A stretch of DNA of 64,000 nt from assembly GCA_020630065.1 (NCBI GenBank), contig JAHDCC010000007.1:60960-124959 (forward strand), read 5' to 3'. Below the pieces are notes generated by a model. That model searched no databases and was not told the origin of the DNA. It saw only the letters and a list, made by a program, of their open reading frames with translations. Positions 44,343 through 52,995 of this stretch are shown here, one piece after another (the first letter of the stretch is position 1; the number at the start of each line of letters is the position of its first letter). This DNA is from Acidimicrobiales bacterium (GTDB lineage Bacteria; Actinomycetota; Acidimicrobiia; Acidimicrobiales; SZUA-35). Position numbers and translations under genes: made by a program.

Positions 44343-45236
44343 CTAACCCTCGGCCGGTGTGGTGGCCGTAGCCGTCATTCGCGACGATGCCAGGGTCGCT
44401 AACTTTCCGAGCAATATTCCGATGATGATGTTGAGTCGAGCTAGCGCAGCGGCTAGGAAACCGACCTTGGCTGAAATCCCGATAAGGGTGGACAGAAATG
44501 AGACGATACTTTCGGCCAGGCCAATCCCTGATGGAAAAACCCCGACTGAAGACGCCACCGGACCCGAAACGATAACCACCGTTGTTTGTAGCGTGCTGAT
44601 CGGAAACCCGATCGTTCTGAACGCTAGATACATATTCAACGTGCTAACCGCAGTTAGATATATCTGCACCACGATCAGCTTCGAAAATTCCGGCAACGAC
44701 GACGTCAACTTGCTGTAAAGGTGGAAAGATCCGCCGGTCAGCAGCACACCGGCGAGCACCAAACCACCGGCCAACAAATATCGAGAATAAAACGACAGCG
44801 ATACGCCACCGATGAGAAGTGAAACTCCAAGCCAACATAGTCCGACGATGACCGACGTCAGCGCAGCCTGTTTCTTATCGTTGTTTCGGCTGAGCCGGAT
44901 GGTCCTGATCAGAACACTCCCCGGTATCGGCAACATGTTCGCCATCGACGCGTTGAGGGTGACGTCGTGGCATTCTCTCAGAGAGATATCTTCGTCCAAC
45001 ATGCGGCCCTGGGCCCTGAACTCTAGAGCATTAGCTAACTGCATTAGCGGGGCTACGACAATGTAGCAGGGGAGGAGTAGCCAAAAGTTGAACGACTCCA
45101 CGTCGTCAGTCGGAAACGTCGCCGCCGAGTAGATGACGAAACCAATGAAGCCACAAAAACCTAGTATTCCGAATGCTCGACTATGCTTCTGTGAGTAGTT
45201 TCTCGCAGCGAGTAACGCCTTCAATATTTTTGACAC
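44343..45236 (-). CDS. UPF0104/LPG-synthase-like integral membrane protein
   Basis: The 297-residue protein has about seven hydrophobic segments. PIPGSVLIRTIRLSRN and the terminal GIGLAESIVSFLSTLIGI recall the membrane domain of lysylphosphatidylglycerol synthase/AglD-like proteins (UPF0104), thought to be flippase- or lipid-modifying units. The GTG start is divergent, 51 nt from the methyltransferase-glycosyltransferase gene. A joint role in lipid-linked sugar work is possible but not shown. Confidence 0.6.
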   Translation of the reverse strand: MSKILKALLAARNYSQKHSRAFGILGFCGFIGFVIYSAATFPTDDVESFNFWLLLPCYIVVAPLMQLANALEFRAQGRMLDEDISLRECHDVTLNASMANMLPIPGSVLIRTIRLSRNNDKKQAALTSVIVGLCWLGVSLLIGGVSLSFYSRYLLAGGLVLAGVLLTGGSFHLYSKLTSSLPEFSKLIVVQIYLTAVSTLNMYLAFRTIGFPISTLQTTVVIVSGPVASSVGVFPSGIGLAESIVSFLSTLIGISAKVGFLAAALARLNIIIGILLGKLATLASSRMTATATTPAEG

Positions 45237-45287
45237 TAGTGGGAGTTCAAACGTTCGCAGTTCGGACAGTTTGGGACAGAAGGAACG

Positions 45288-47069
45288 ATGGAACGACGAG
45301 CATTCGCAGTTATGGACGATCCGACGGATCGAATGCGCAGGGCGCTTGATATAGCGTCAGTGGTACAACTCGAACGAGACACGTCCAAAACTATACTCGA
45401 CATCGGTACCGGCAGCGGCGGGATCGCCCACGGTTTCGGAACCTTCTTCCCTAATGCTGAGATAACGTCGATCGATATTTCCGACCAGCGTTCGGTTAAA
45501 GAGAACTACGTTTTTGAACTATATGACGGAGCGACACTGCCGTTCGCTGACAGCCAATTCGATCTGGTCGTGTTCAACCATGTCCTTGAACATGTTGGTG
45601 AACGAGAAGCCCAAATTTCGATCCTGACCGAAATTCGTCGGGTGCTTAAACCAGACGGGATTCTATATCTCGGCGTGCCAAATAAATGGGCGATTGTGGA
45701 AACCCATCTTCGTATACCGTTTCTGAGTTGGTTACCGAAAAAAGCAGCGAACCGGCTGGTTAAAATTCTAGGAAAAGGCGACTATTTCGACGTCGACTCG
45801 CCGTCGATGCCGCAGCTCCGGGCCATGCTCGCAGAGACCGGATTTGAATGCAGCCGCCGCGAACCTCAGCTTCTAAAAGCCAGGTCGAAGCGGATGGCGG
45901 GCAAGAAAAAAATGTTGCTGGCTGCCCAGAGCGTTTTGTTGAAAGCTCCGCTGCCGTTCATCCCGACAATCATCACCGTGTGCACCCAGTCTGAGACGCA
46001 GACCTGTTTCTACAGCACCCGAAAGTTCCCGCCCTCGGTTGGCGGGATGGAAAACCACTCGAAGAACGTTTTTGACATCATCGAGACCAGCTACGACGTG
46101 GATTTGGTCGCCAACGGACGAAAGTCGCTCAAACATTTAGTCTGGTTCTTGCCCTATTCGACCGTACGCACGTTGGCGGCCAGAGTAAGAGGTGAACGGT
46201 TTTATCTTCTCGGAGATCCGCTGACCTTAGCGGCAGGAAGACCGGTCTTTCCTCGCGACGCCGTTGTTGTCGTGTTCGTCTATGGCTTAGATATGACGTT
46301 TCAGAATCCGCTCTACCAGTGGATACTTAACTGGGGTCTTAAACGGGCAGACCGTTTGGTCGCTATCAGCGAAGCGACAGCCCGGGTAGCTGAAGATCTG
46401 GGGATCGACCGTTCTAAAATCGTTGTCGCCCCTCCGGCGGTTCCCACCGATACGTACACGGCTAAACGGTTAGGGCGAACTGCGCTGGACGACGAATACG
46501 GTCTGTCGTCGGGGCAGGTTGTCTGTTTCACGATGGGCCGGTTAGTGAAACGAAAAGGTGTCGTCTGGTTTATAGAAAACGTGTTCGAGTCGCTGCCCGA
46601 CAACTTCGTCTATCTCATAGCTGGCGAAGGAGACGAACGCTCCGCCATTGAACGAGCGATCGACGAACGTGGATTACAAGACCGAGTTAGGTTGCTTGGC
46701 CGAGTATCGGAAAGAAATCGAATACTGCTTATGCAGGAAGCCGACCTGTTTGTCATGCCGAATATTCCGGTTGATAACGACATGGAAGGGTTCGGTTTGG
46801 TCGCAGCAGAAGCAGCGTTGGGGGGAACCGTTGTTGTTGCCAGCGGTATTGAGGGAATCGCCGACGCCGTTGTCGACGGCGAAACCGGGTTGCTGCTCGA
46901 GTCTGGGAATAGCGAAGCTTGGATCGCGGAGCTCACCAAGCTTGCTGAGCAAGACTTAGCGGCTCTTGGTTTGGAGATACGAGAGAACGCGTACCCCTAT
47001 TTCGGGCAGGAAGCGATCACGAATCGGTTACTCGCCGCCTGCTCAGTGAAGCCTGATCCCGAATCTTGA
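45288..47069 (+). CDS. Methyltransferase-glycosyltransferase (GT4) fusion protein
   Basis: The 593-residue protein joins two enzymes. Residues 1-230 are a class I methyltransferase with motif I ILDIGTGSGG at 36-45 and FNHVLEHVG. Residues 245-590 are a GT-B glycosyltransferase: FPPSVGGMENHSKNVF at the donor/acceptor cleft, GRLVKRKGVVWF, then IAGEGDE and the nucleotide-sugar motif MEGFGLVAAEAALGG. Each half looks complete, with a short junction at about 232-244. AGAAGG precedes the ATG. It may modify a lipid-linked or secreted sugar. The 3' end overlaps the truncated kinase gene. Confidence 0.85.
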   Translation: MERRAFAVMDDPTDRMRRALDIASVVQLERDTSKTILDIGTGSGGIAHGFGTFFPNAEITSIDISDQRSVKENYVFELYDGATLPFADSQFDLVVFNHVLEHVGEREAQISILTEIRRVLKPDGILYLGVPNKWAIVETHLRIPFLSWLPKKAANRLVKILGKGDYFDVDSPSMPQLRAMLAETGFECSRREPQLLKARSKRMAGKKKMLLAAQSVLLKAPLPFIPTIITVCTQSETQTCFYSTRKFPPSVGGMENHSKNVFDIIETSYDVDLVANGRKSLKHLVWFLPYSTVRTLAARVRGERFYLLGDPLTLAAGRPVFPRDAVVVVFVYGLDMTFQNPLYQWILNWGLKRADRLVAISEATARVAEDLGIDRSKIVVAPPAVPTDTYTAKRLGRTALDDEYGLSSGQVVCFTMGRLVKRKGVVWFIENVFESLPDNFVYLIAGEGDERSAIERAIDERGLQDRVRLLGRVSERNRILLMQEADLFVMPNIPVDNDMEGFGLVAAEAALGGTVVVASGIEGIADAVVDGETGLLLESGNSEAWIAELTKLAEQDLAALGLEIRENAYPYFGQEAITNRLLAACSVKPDPES

Positions 47070-47359
47070 AAGTCATCGATAGGTACGTCGAGAAACACGA
47101 TTTCGGTGGAGTGTGGTTCGGCTAGTTCAAGCAAGTCGGTGTAGCAGCCTTCGATCACCCAACTATGGTTGTCCTGAACAAAGCGGTGTATGTCTTGCCT
47201 CGAGTCTTCTAGGTTTCGACGCGAAGGTGGATCTGACCGAATCCATGCAAGGTCATCGAGATCAAGATGGGCTAGTCGGTTGGATTTGGCGAGTTCTCGT
47301 GCCAGCGTTGATTTGCCCGAACCAGAGTTGCCGAAGATCAGGATTTTTCTGGCTGCCAT
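46997..47359 (-). pseudogene. Truncated P-loop nucleotide kinase-like gene
   Basis: From ATG 47359, 120 residues are encoded. The N-terminal part is an ordinary adenylate/shikimate kinase-like protein with Walker A GNSGSGKST, LDLDDLAW and VIEGCYTDLL up to EIVFLDVPID. After that, near 47090-47070, the expected C-terminal lid and ATP-binding region are absent, replaced by about 25 residues read antisense to the 3' end of the fusion gene. The gene appears cut by a rearrangement. TACTCT lies 7 nt before the start, so it may still be transcribed. Confidence 0.65.
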
Positions 47360-47366
47360 GTCGAAT

Positions 47367-47372
47367 AGAGTA
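47367..47372 (-). promoter_or_regulatory. Leaderless -10 hexamer of the truncated kinase gene
   Basis: TACTCT is 7 nt upstream of ATG 47359. Confidence 0.4.
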
Positions 47373-47438
47373 CCACCGCTCAGATACGAACTCTTCGAAT
47401 TAATATCCGAGCCAGTAGTTAACAATGAGCGACCGTCA

Positions 47439-48614
47439 CTATTCGAGCGGCAACGTTGGGCCGAACGTCTCCGAATATAGGTGGCTGTCGGGAATAGCCA
47501 GATTCTTGGCAGCTCGGTGGACAGCGGTCATGAACGCTGACGGTCCACAGAAATAAATGTCGGGAACGTTCGACGGTAACCACGAGCCGAGAACATCGCT
47601 GTTGAGGAAACCTTCGTGATCAGCGGTGTGGCCTTGTTCGAGAACTCGTTTGTACGTCACGTCATGCTCGGTGGCCAGTTTAGTGAGTTCGGCGTCGAAG
47701 ATGAGATGGTCTTCACTGCGAGCGCAAGAAATGAACGTGATCTTGTCCGTTAGTGATTCGATGATGGCTTGTTTCAGCTGGCTATAGAGCGGGGTTATGC
47801 CAACACCGCCAGCCACAAATAGGATCGGGCGTCCGGTCGGTCGGAGGGTGAAGTCTCCAGTGGGCGGACGGACTTGTAATACAGCCCCCTTGCCAGTGGT
47901 GTGGAGGTGGTTAGAGACAACTCCGCCAGGTTCAGCTTTGACGGTGATACGAAAAGTTCTGGACGGCTCTTTGGTGAAATCTGAAATCGAGTATTGTCGA
48001 ACCTGCCGGTAGTCGTAGCCGTCTGGGCTGACTTGGACACCTAGGTATTGTCCAGCTTGGTACGGGGGGAGAGGTCCATCATCGGACGGAGCTAGAAGGA
48101 ACGAGGTGACTTCGTCGGATTCTTTGTGGATTCGTTCAACTACGAATGGCCGGGTGCCGTTCCATCCGCCTTGTTGCTGTGATTGTTCTGTTCTAATGTT
48201 GGACTCGGCATTGATGAAGATCGCAGCGAGAACGTTGTACGCCTCGCTCCACGCGTCGAGGATGGGGTCGTCGCCGGGTAGGTCACAAACGGTCTGTATG
48301 GCGTCGAGTAGGTGTTTCCCGACGATTGGGTATTGCGAGGCGGTGACCCCGATGCTGACGTGTTTGTGGGCGATGCGTTGTACCGCCGGAACTAGGTTTT
48401 CGAGCTGGTCGATGTTGTTGGCGTAGCTAAATACGGCATCGGCTAAGGCTTTGGCTTGGTCATCATTCGACTGGTTCGCAGCATTAAATATGTGTCGAAG
48501 TTCCGGGTTGGTTTGAAAGAGGGCCTTGTAAAACGTTCTGGTTATTTCGATGCCGTGCTCGGCGAGGATGGGAACGGTTGAGCGGACGAGGGCAATATTT
48601 TGGGAGGATAACAT
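47439..48614 (-). CDS. hmp: Flavohemoprotein (nitric oxide dioxygenase)
   Basis: The 391-residue protein has a globin domain with distal Y29 and proximal H85, the same numbers as in E. coli Hmp, then an FAD domain with RQYSISD and an NAD domain with VAGGVGITP and YFCGPSAFM. It turns NO into nitrate with NADH and oxygen. GGAG lies before the ATG. The gene is divergent from nsrR, and the palindrome at 48626-48648 overlaps a TAATAT -10 box of hmp. Confidence 0.95.
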   Translation of the reverse strand: MLSSQNIALVRSTVPILAEHGIEITRTFYKALFQTNPELRHIFNAANQSNDDQAKALADAVFSYANNIDQLENLVPAVQRIAHKHVSIGVTASQYPIVGKHLLDAIQTVCDLPGDDPILDAWSEAYNVLAAIFINAESNIRTEQSQQQGGWNGTRPFVVERIHKESDEVTSFLLAPSDDGPLPPYQAGQYLGVQVSPDGYDYRQVRQYSISDFTKEPSRTFRITVKAEPGGVVSNHLHTTGKGAVLQVRPPTGDFTLRPTGRPILFVAGGVGITPLYSQLKQAIIESLTDKITFISCARSEDHLIFDAELTKLATEHDVTYKRVLEQGHTADHEGFLNSDVLGSWLPSNVPDIYFCGPSAFMTAVHRAAKNLAIPDSHLYSETFGPTLPLE

Positions 48615-48625
48615 ACAGACTCCAT

Positions 48626-48648
48626 AAGATTCATATTAGATGAATGTT
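48626..48648. promoter_or_regulatory. NsrR operator between hmp and nsrR
   Basis: AAGATTCAT-N5-ATGAATGTT is a near-perfect dyad (one mismatch) of the NsrR/AAGATGCAT-type consensus. It overlaps TAATAT on the hmp strand and is in the only intergenic space of the pair. Confidence 0.75.
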
Positions 48649-48694
48649 TAAAGAGAATATATACTGGCAACTAACTACGGCGCAACGGGATGTA

Positions 48695-49117
48695 ATGGAA
48701 CTCACAAAACACACCGACTACGCGTTCAGAACGCTCATTTTTCTCGGCTCTAACCCAGACGAACTCGTGACTATCCAATCGATCTCGGAGCACTTTTCGA
48801 TTTCGAAAAGCCACCTAATGAAAATAGTTCAACGACTCATCGCCGATGGCTACATACACGGTGTCCGAGGGCGAAACGGGGGAATCCGACTAGCGAAGGA
48901 ACCGGAAGTTATCAACGTCGGTGAAGTGCTGATGAAAATGGAACAGACTATGGAGCCGATCGACTGCGTTGGTCAAGAATGTCTGATACTCGCAACGTGC
49001 AGGCTGCGTAACGTGCTGGCCGAAGCCCAAGCCAAATACATAGAACATCTCAACGGAGTATTTCTTTCAGATTTGTTAAACCGTCCGACGGTCCGTCTGC
49101 TTAAGCTCTCCCGCTAG
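48695..49117 (+). CDS. nsrR: Rrf2-family NO-sensing repressor NsrR
   Basis: From ATG 48695 the protein has 140 residues with a winged helix (FSISKSHLMKIVQRL about 34-48) and three cysteines C91, C96 and C102 in a C-x4-C-x5-C pattern that holds the NO-sensitive Fe-S cluster. Absence of NO would allow binding to the adjacent palindrome and repression of hmp. GGGA precedes the start. The last 42 bases overlap, tail to tail, the next gene on the other strand. Confidence 0.9.
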   Translation: MELTKHTDYAFRTLIFLGSNPDELVTIQSISEHFSISKSHLMKIVQRLIADGYIHGVRGRNGGIRLAKEPEVINVGEVLMKMEQTMEPIDCVGQECLILATCRLRNVLAEAQAKYIEHLNGVFLSDLLNRPTVRLLKLSR

Positions 49118-49984
49118 CCGATGCTCGAAGTCATATTCGCGTAACCAAACTTCGTACCAAAGAGGATCTACCAGGTTTCGTGGGTCATGCCCCGGTAGCG
49201 CCGAAAGCACCGACGCAGTTAAAAGATCGAAGCTGAACGTGATCGCCCACCAGGTTAAACGAAACCAAGCCACCGGGTAGAACACCCGTCGGTCCGAAAC
49301 CCCCATCACGACAAGCCCAATCAGCACAAAGACAACCCACACAGAAATAGCCGACACGAGTCCTTGTATGTACCGGACCGTTCCTCCACCAACCTTTTTG
49401 TTTACATCAAAGGCCACACTTTTATGTTCGACTTCTTCGGCCAGATGCCAGATAAACATAGAAGAAACGACAGGGTCGGCGCCCGAAAACAGAATTGTGC
49501 GCCGCTTGGCCGCCCACCTAGCAATAGCGTAGGCGATGGTCTCTGAGGCGGCGGTAAACGCCAAATTGAATGGTTGTGATCGACTGCTCAGCCATCCGAA
49601 GAAACGACGCAAAGTATTGTCGACCGGTTTTAGCTTGGGGTACTGGCGGCAGAGTATCTGGTTGAACGAACGGTGCTGTCCATGATGCGCCGATTCCTGT
49701 GCCATGTAGACTCGCACCGTTTCGGCAAGGTTAGGTTCAAGCTGGGGGAGTACCCGTCGCATCGAACGCACAAAGTATGGTTCGATGTGGGGCATCATCA
49801 GTGACAATGCGTTAGCGGCCCAAGAAAATTCTGGTCTGGCCGGTGTCCATTGAGCATCGGTTTCCTCCGGGTATCTGAACGTCGCTTTCCTATTCGTCAG
49901 ATCGGCTTTGTGAGACTCTACCCCTGTCACACTAGCGATACCGTCGTCGTCGGAATCGTGGATGGTTCGGGTAGGCGAGGTCAC
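49076..49984 (-). CDS. Metal-dependent hydrolase family protein (COG3687 type)
   Basis: The 302-residue protein has histidine/glutamate motifs of the PF10118 family, QESAHHGQH at about 100-108 and HLAEEVEHKSVAFD near 187-200, typical of a di-metal helical bundle. Two hydrophobic segments (about 215-235, 250-270) suggest membrane association. Function of the family is poorly known. The start is GTG; its C-terminal codons overlap nsrR. Confidence 0.75.
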   Translation of the reverse strand: MTSPTRTIHDSDDDGIASVTGVESHKADLTNRKATFRYPEETDAQWTPARPEFSWAANALSLMMPHIEPYFVRSMRRVLPQLEPNLAETVRVYMAQESAHHGQHRSFNQILCRQYPKLKPVDNTLRRFFGWLSSRSQPFNLAFTAASETIAYAIARWAAKRRTILFSGADPVVSSMFIWHLAEEVEHKSVAFDVNKKVGGGTVRYIQGLVSAISVWVVFVLIGLVVMGVSDRRVFYPVAWFRLTWWAITFSFDLLTASVLSALPGHDPRNLVDPLWYEVWLREYDFEHRLAGELKQTDRRTV

Positions 49985-50081
49985 GACTATCTATCGGTTG
50001 TTTGTGGGTGTTTGTTTACCGGTAAATCTTTGGTTTGCTAAAGGTGTGTCTGCATTCTCTTTCCAACCTCAAAATGTCCGA

Positions 50082-50321
50082 ATGGTTGTGGGTTTGGCTG
50101 CCATCGCTTTTCTGGCCGCATGTTCAGGGGGATCGTCAACCGACGGGGATTCTGGACCGGCACACAGTCTCGAGCCGACGGATCAGATGCGAGATTTAGC
50201 AGTTCAACAGTGCCTGGACGATCCGAGTAAAGATCAAGGTGTTGTAAAAGCAGTTGACCCTGATTCGGATGACGAAGATGTGTTTGCCGAGGTTGTAATC
50301 GATTGCGACTCAGTTCGCTAG
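50082..50321 (+). CDS. Small hypothetical lipoprotein
   Basis: The 79-residue protein from ATG 50082 has a signal with lipobox FLAAC at about residue 14, then a Ser/Gly/Asp-rich stretch and two cysteines (QQCLDD, IDCDS) that may form a disulfide. No family is known. Upstream in-frame start codons would bury the signal. No convincing ribosome-binding site is seen. Confidence 0.6.
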   Translation: MVVGLAAIAFLAACSGGSSTDGDSGPAHSLEPTDQMRDLAVQQCLDDPSKDQGVVKAVDPDSDDEDVFAEVVIDCDSVR

Positions 50322-50326
50322 CATCA

Positions 50327-50722
50327 TCAGCCTTTCAGTCGGGCCTCCAACGTCTCTAACGCTGACATTGAATCATCAGCCACAGCCCGACTTATGTCTT
50401 CGAATTGTTGAGCTGAGTGAATAAGTATCCGAAGATAGACAACCACCGATTGTGGCTTGACTCGATATTCGGAACCGCCGCAAAGTGAATCGACTAATGT
50501 TTGGATTTCTGGACTCATGGATTCGAGTGTTGTGACAGGGGTTTGTCCTAACAGGTCGATCATCTCATCCAACCGAGAGCCAAAATTGGACTGCTGATTG
50601 GTATCCAAATGAGGATTGGACTTTGAATTGGTCTGAAATTTGGACCTGATATCGACCGTTCGGCCCTGTTCGACAGATATTGGATATGTCATAGTGGGCA
50701 TATTGGCTGAAAAGAGAGGCAT
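50327..50722 (-). CDS. Hypothetical protein, soluble
   Basis: Up to 131 residues; starts at ATG 50722, 50701 or 50692 are all possible. The last two would leave space for the ribosome-binding site of the divergent MocR gene. The N-terminal third is Asn/Ser/Gln-rich, and the rest is a predicted helical domain with LDEMIDLLGQ and VVYLRILIHSAQQFEDI. No family is recognised. The frame contains the ATTGG repeat series. Confidence 0.5.
   Translation of the reverse strand: MPLFSANMPTMTYPISVEQGRTVDIRSKFQTNSKSNPHLDTNQQSNFGSRLDEMIDLLGQTPVTTLESMSPEIQTLVDSLCGGSEYRVKPQSVVVYLRILIHSAQQFEDISRAVADDSMSALETLEARLKG
50586..50644. repeat. Series of TTGG direct repeats upstream of the MocR gene
   Basis: TTGG (mostly ATTGG) occurs at 50586, 50598, 50616, 50628 and 50640, spaced 12, 18, 12 and 12 nt. 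They fall in the hypothetical gene upstream of a MocR regulator; MocR/PdxR proteins use direct repeats, but the codon pattern of Ser/Thr-Asn also explains the spacing. Confidence 0.4.
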
Positions 50723-50727
50723 TATCT

Positions 50728-52197
50728 ATGGCCGCCATAGAAAAATTGGACCCAAATGACCTGACTCGTTTTCTCGGTCCGTGGTCAAGCGGAGATGGCC
50801 CGCTCTATATTCAGCTCGCGTCGGCACTAGAGAACCTGATAGTCGAAGGCGTCCTGCGAGACGGTGTTGTGCTTCCGCCCGAACGAAAGTTATCGTCGAC
50901 CCTCTCCGTTTCTCGAAGCACCGTCGTCGGAGCGTACGAACGTTTACAAGCCAACGGCTGGATCAATCGGAAACAAGGCTCAGGCACAACAGTCACCGCA
51001 AACCACGCGCCCGGCCCCGATCGGCGGTCCGTTCGATCGGGGTCGTTCTTTGGGTCCGATCAGAAATCGACCGCTCTGCTACAGGCGTGCCCGCCCTGTT
51101 CCCTCGACCTATCGGCGGAACTCACATCGTTAGCCGCAAACCCGCAACTAACATCGGGAACAGAACTTCTGGGCCTGGAACAACTGCGTCGAATGTTAGC
51201 CGAACGCTACTCTAAAGAGGGGCTACCCACCAAGGTCGACCAGATCCTGATCACCAATGGCTGCCAACAAGCAACAACGCTACTGCTGGTCACCTTATGT
51301 AAACCAGGCGACGTCGTAATCGTCGAAGACCCGAGCTGGCCTGGCCTAACCGACGCTATTAACCGGATGGGAGCCCGAGCCCACGGCATCGGAATGGACA
51401 ACAACGGAGTAAACACCGAGGCGCTACGTTCGGCGGTTGAACGTCTCAGGCCGTCGCTTATCGTCGTCAACCCCCACCACCACAACCCAACAACGACACG
51501 GCTAGTGCCACACCGCCGCCAAGAACTCGCAGATATATCAGCCGACTACAGCGTGCCGATCGTAGAAGATCGCGTATTCGCAGCGCTAGCCTACGACGGC
51601 ATAGTGCCGCCACCCTTGGCGACACTACGTTCAGACGCTCAGATCATCACCGCCGATTCGCTGTCCAAAACAATCTGGTACGGCCTGCGCGTCGGCTGGG
51701 TAAGAGCAGCCCCCGACCTGATCGGACGGCTCAAGCTACAACGGGCCGTCGACGACCTAGGGTCATCTGTAATTCCGCAACTACTGGCCTGCCAACTTCT
51801 GGAACGATATGACGAACTGATCTCAGAGCGAATAGAAACAATGAAAGAGCGAGCCGTCATAGTCGGGGAGCGAGTGTCGGAGCTGTTCCCCGATTGGACC
51901 TACCTCGAGCCGAAAGGTGGTTGCAGTCTCTGGGTGCGGCTTCCCCAAGCCAACGCCCGAGAGTTCTCTCACCACGCCGCCCGGCACGGGATAGTTGTAA
52001 TTACCGATGAAACATTCTCGCTTCATGGCGGCGACAACCAGTATTTGAGACTGCCGTACTCGGCCGACAAAGACGACCTATTCCAAGCGCTCGAGCTGCT
52101 CGCTATGGCGTGGCGGACCTTCAACCCAGAGCTTGGGGCAACCGGGCACTACCGTCCGAGTCGTAAATGGGTCGAACAATGGGAAGTGTCAAGCTGA
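50728..52197 (+). CDS. MocR/PdxR-family regulator (GntR HTH fused to aminotransferase fold)
   Basis: The 489-residue protein has a GntR winged helix (about 25-90; LPPERKLSSTLSVSRSTVVGAYERL) and a class I aminotransferase-like domain (about 125-460) with the PLP lysine in DSLSKTIWYGLRVGW. MocR proteins use PLP as effector, often to control vitamin B6, GABA or taurine genes. No pdx gene is adjacent, so the target is unknown. GAGAGG lies 8 nt before the ATG. Confidence 0.9.
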   Translation: MAAIEKLDPNDLTRFLGPWSSGDGPLYIQLASALENLIVEGVLRDGVVLPPERKLSSTLSVSRSTVVGAYERLQANGWINRKQGSGTTVTANHAPGPDRRSVRSGSFFGSDQKSTALLQACPPCSLDLSAELTSLAANPQLTSGTELLGLEQLRRMLAERYSKEGLPTKVDQILITNGCQQATTLLLVTLCKPGDVVIVEDPSWPGLTDAINRMGARAHGIGMDNNGVNTEALRSAVERLRPSLIVVNPHHHNPTTTRLVPHRRQELADISADYSVPIVEDRVFAALAYDGIVPPPLATLRSDAQIITADSLSKTIWYGLRVGWVRAAPDLIGRLKLQRAVDDLGSSVIPQLLACQLLERYDELISERIETMKERAVIVGERVSELFPDWTYLEPKGGCSLWVRLPQANAREFSHHAARHGIVVITDETFSLHGGDNQYLRLPYSADKDDLFQALELLAMAWRTFNPELGATGHYRPSRKWVEQWEVSS

Positions 52198-52210
52198 ACG
52201 TTGGGTCCGC

Positions 52211-52561
52211 CTACATCAGCGAACCCAGGGTTAAGCCGGCAAGTCCGGCGCCGACACCGGCAACCAACGTAAAGCTGAGATAGAAACACGCCAACCGGGC
52301 ACGTCCAGCAGAAAACAACGTGACGGTCTCATTCGCCAACGTAGACCAGGTCGACAACGACCCAGCAAAACCGACTCCGATCACCAGTTCCGACACGTCG
52401 CCCCAGCCCACCAGAAAACCCAACAAGACAGAAGCCAAAACATTAGCCAGCAACGTGCCGACCGGAAAATCGTGGTTGAATCGACCGGCCAAATCAAATC
52501 GTGTCAGACCGCCGACTGCGGCCGCAATCGAAACCAGGGCAACTGCGACGACAACACTCAT
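52211..52561 (-). CDS. crcB: CrcB/Fluc fluoride channel subunit, divergent copy
   Basis: The 116-residue protein has four hydrophobic helices with GTLLANVLASVLLG and GFAGSLSTWSTLANE. In canonical Fluc proteins the segment reads TTFSTF; here the two pore phenylalanines are replaced by Trp and Leu. Paired with the next subunit it probably forms a heterodimer that exports fluoride. It overlaps the partner start by 4 bases. Confidence 0.85.
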   Translation of the reverse strand: MSVVVAVALVSIAAAVGGLTRFDLAGRFNHDFPVGTLLANVLASVLLGFLVGWGDVSELVIGVGFAGSLSTWSTLANETVTLFSAGRARLACFYLSFTLVAGVGAGLAGLTLGSLM

Positions 52562-52971
52562 ACGCTGCTCTTCGCAAGAAAGAAGCCAACAGCAGCGACC
52601 GCAGTCGCGCCAACGACTGTGAGGGACGAAGTTACCAACGCCGTCAAATACATGTCGGAACGCAGAAGTCCAGCGATGTCAACCGCAAACGTAGAGAACG
52701 AGGTGAGACCGCCACAAAACCCTGTACCTACACCCGCCACAACCCGGTCGGTGTAGGCGTAACGGTCCTGATCTGGGGGTTCGGAACGGCGCACGGTGGC
52801 CCATCCAAGGACTGCGCCCAAAAGAAGAGAACCCACAATATTTAGCGCAACAACAATCCAACGGTCCGAAAAGTTAAGAACAGAACCCGTTGCCAACCAC
52901 CGAACAACCGCACCCAATGCGCTTCCACCGGCAACCAGAACAAATTGATTAGACGTAAACATCGGTTTCAT
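52558..52971 (-). CDS. crcB: CrcB/Fluc fluoride channel subunit, canonical copy
   Basis: The 137-residue protein has four helices, GGSALGAVVRWLATG, ALNIVGSLLLG and GGLTSFSTFAVD with both pore phenylalanines kept. It is the first gene of the pair and shares a 4-base overlap with the divergent copy. The 36-nt upstream gap to the lipase gene is too short for a fluoride riboswitch. Confidence 0.9.
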   Translation of the reverse strand: MKPMFTSNQFVLVAGGSALGAVVRWLATGSVLNFSDRWIVVALNIVGSLLLGAVLGWATVRRSEPPDQDRYAYTDRVVAGVGTGFCGGLTSFSTFAVDIAGLLRSDMYLTALVTSSLTVVGATAVAAVGFFLAKSSV

Positions 52972-52995
52972 TCTGGCCTAACAAGCTAGATTCGC

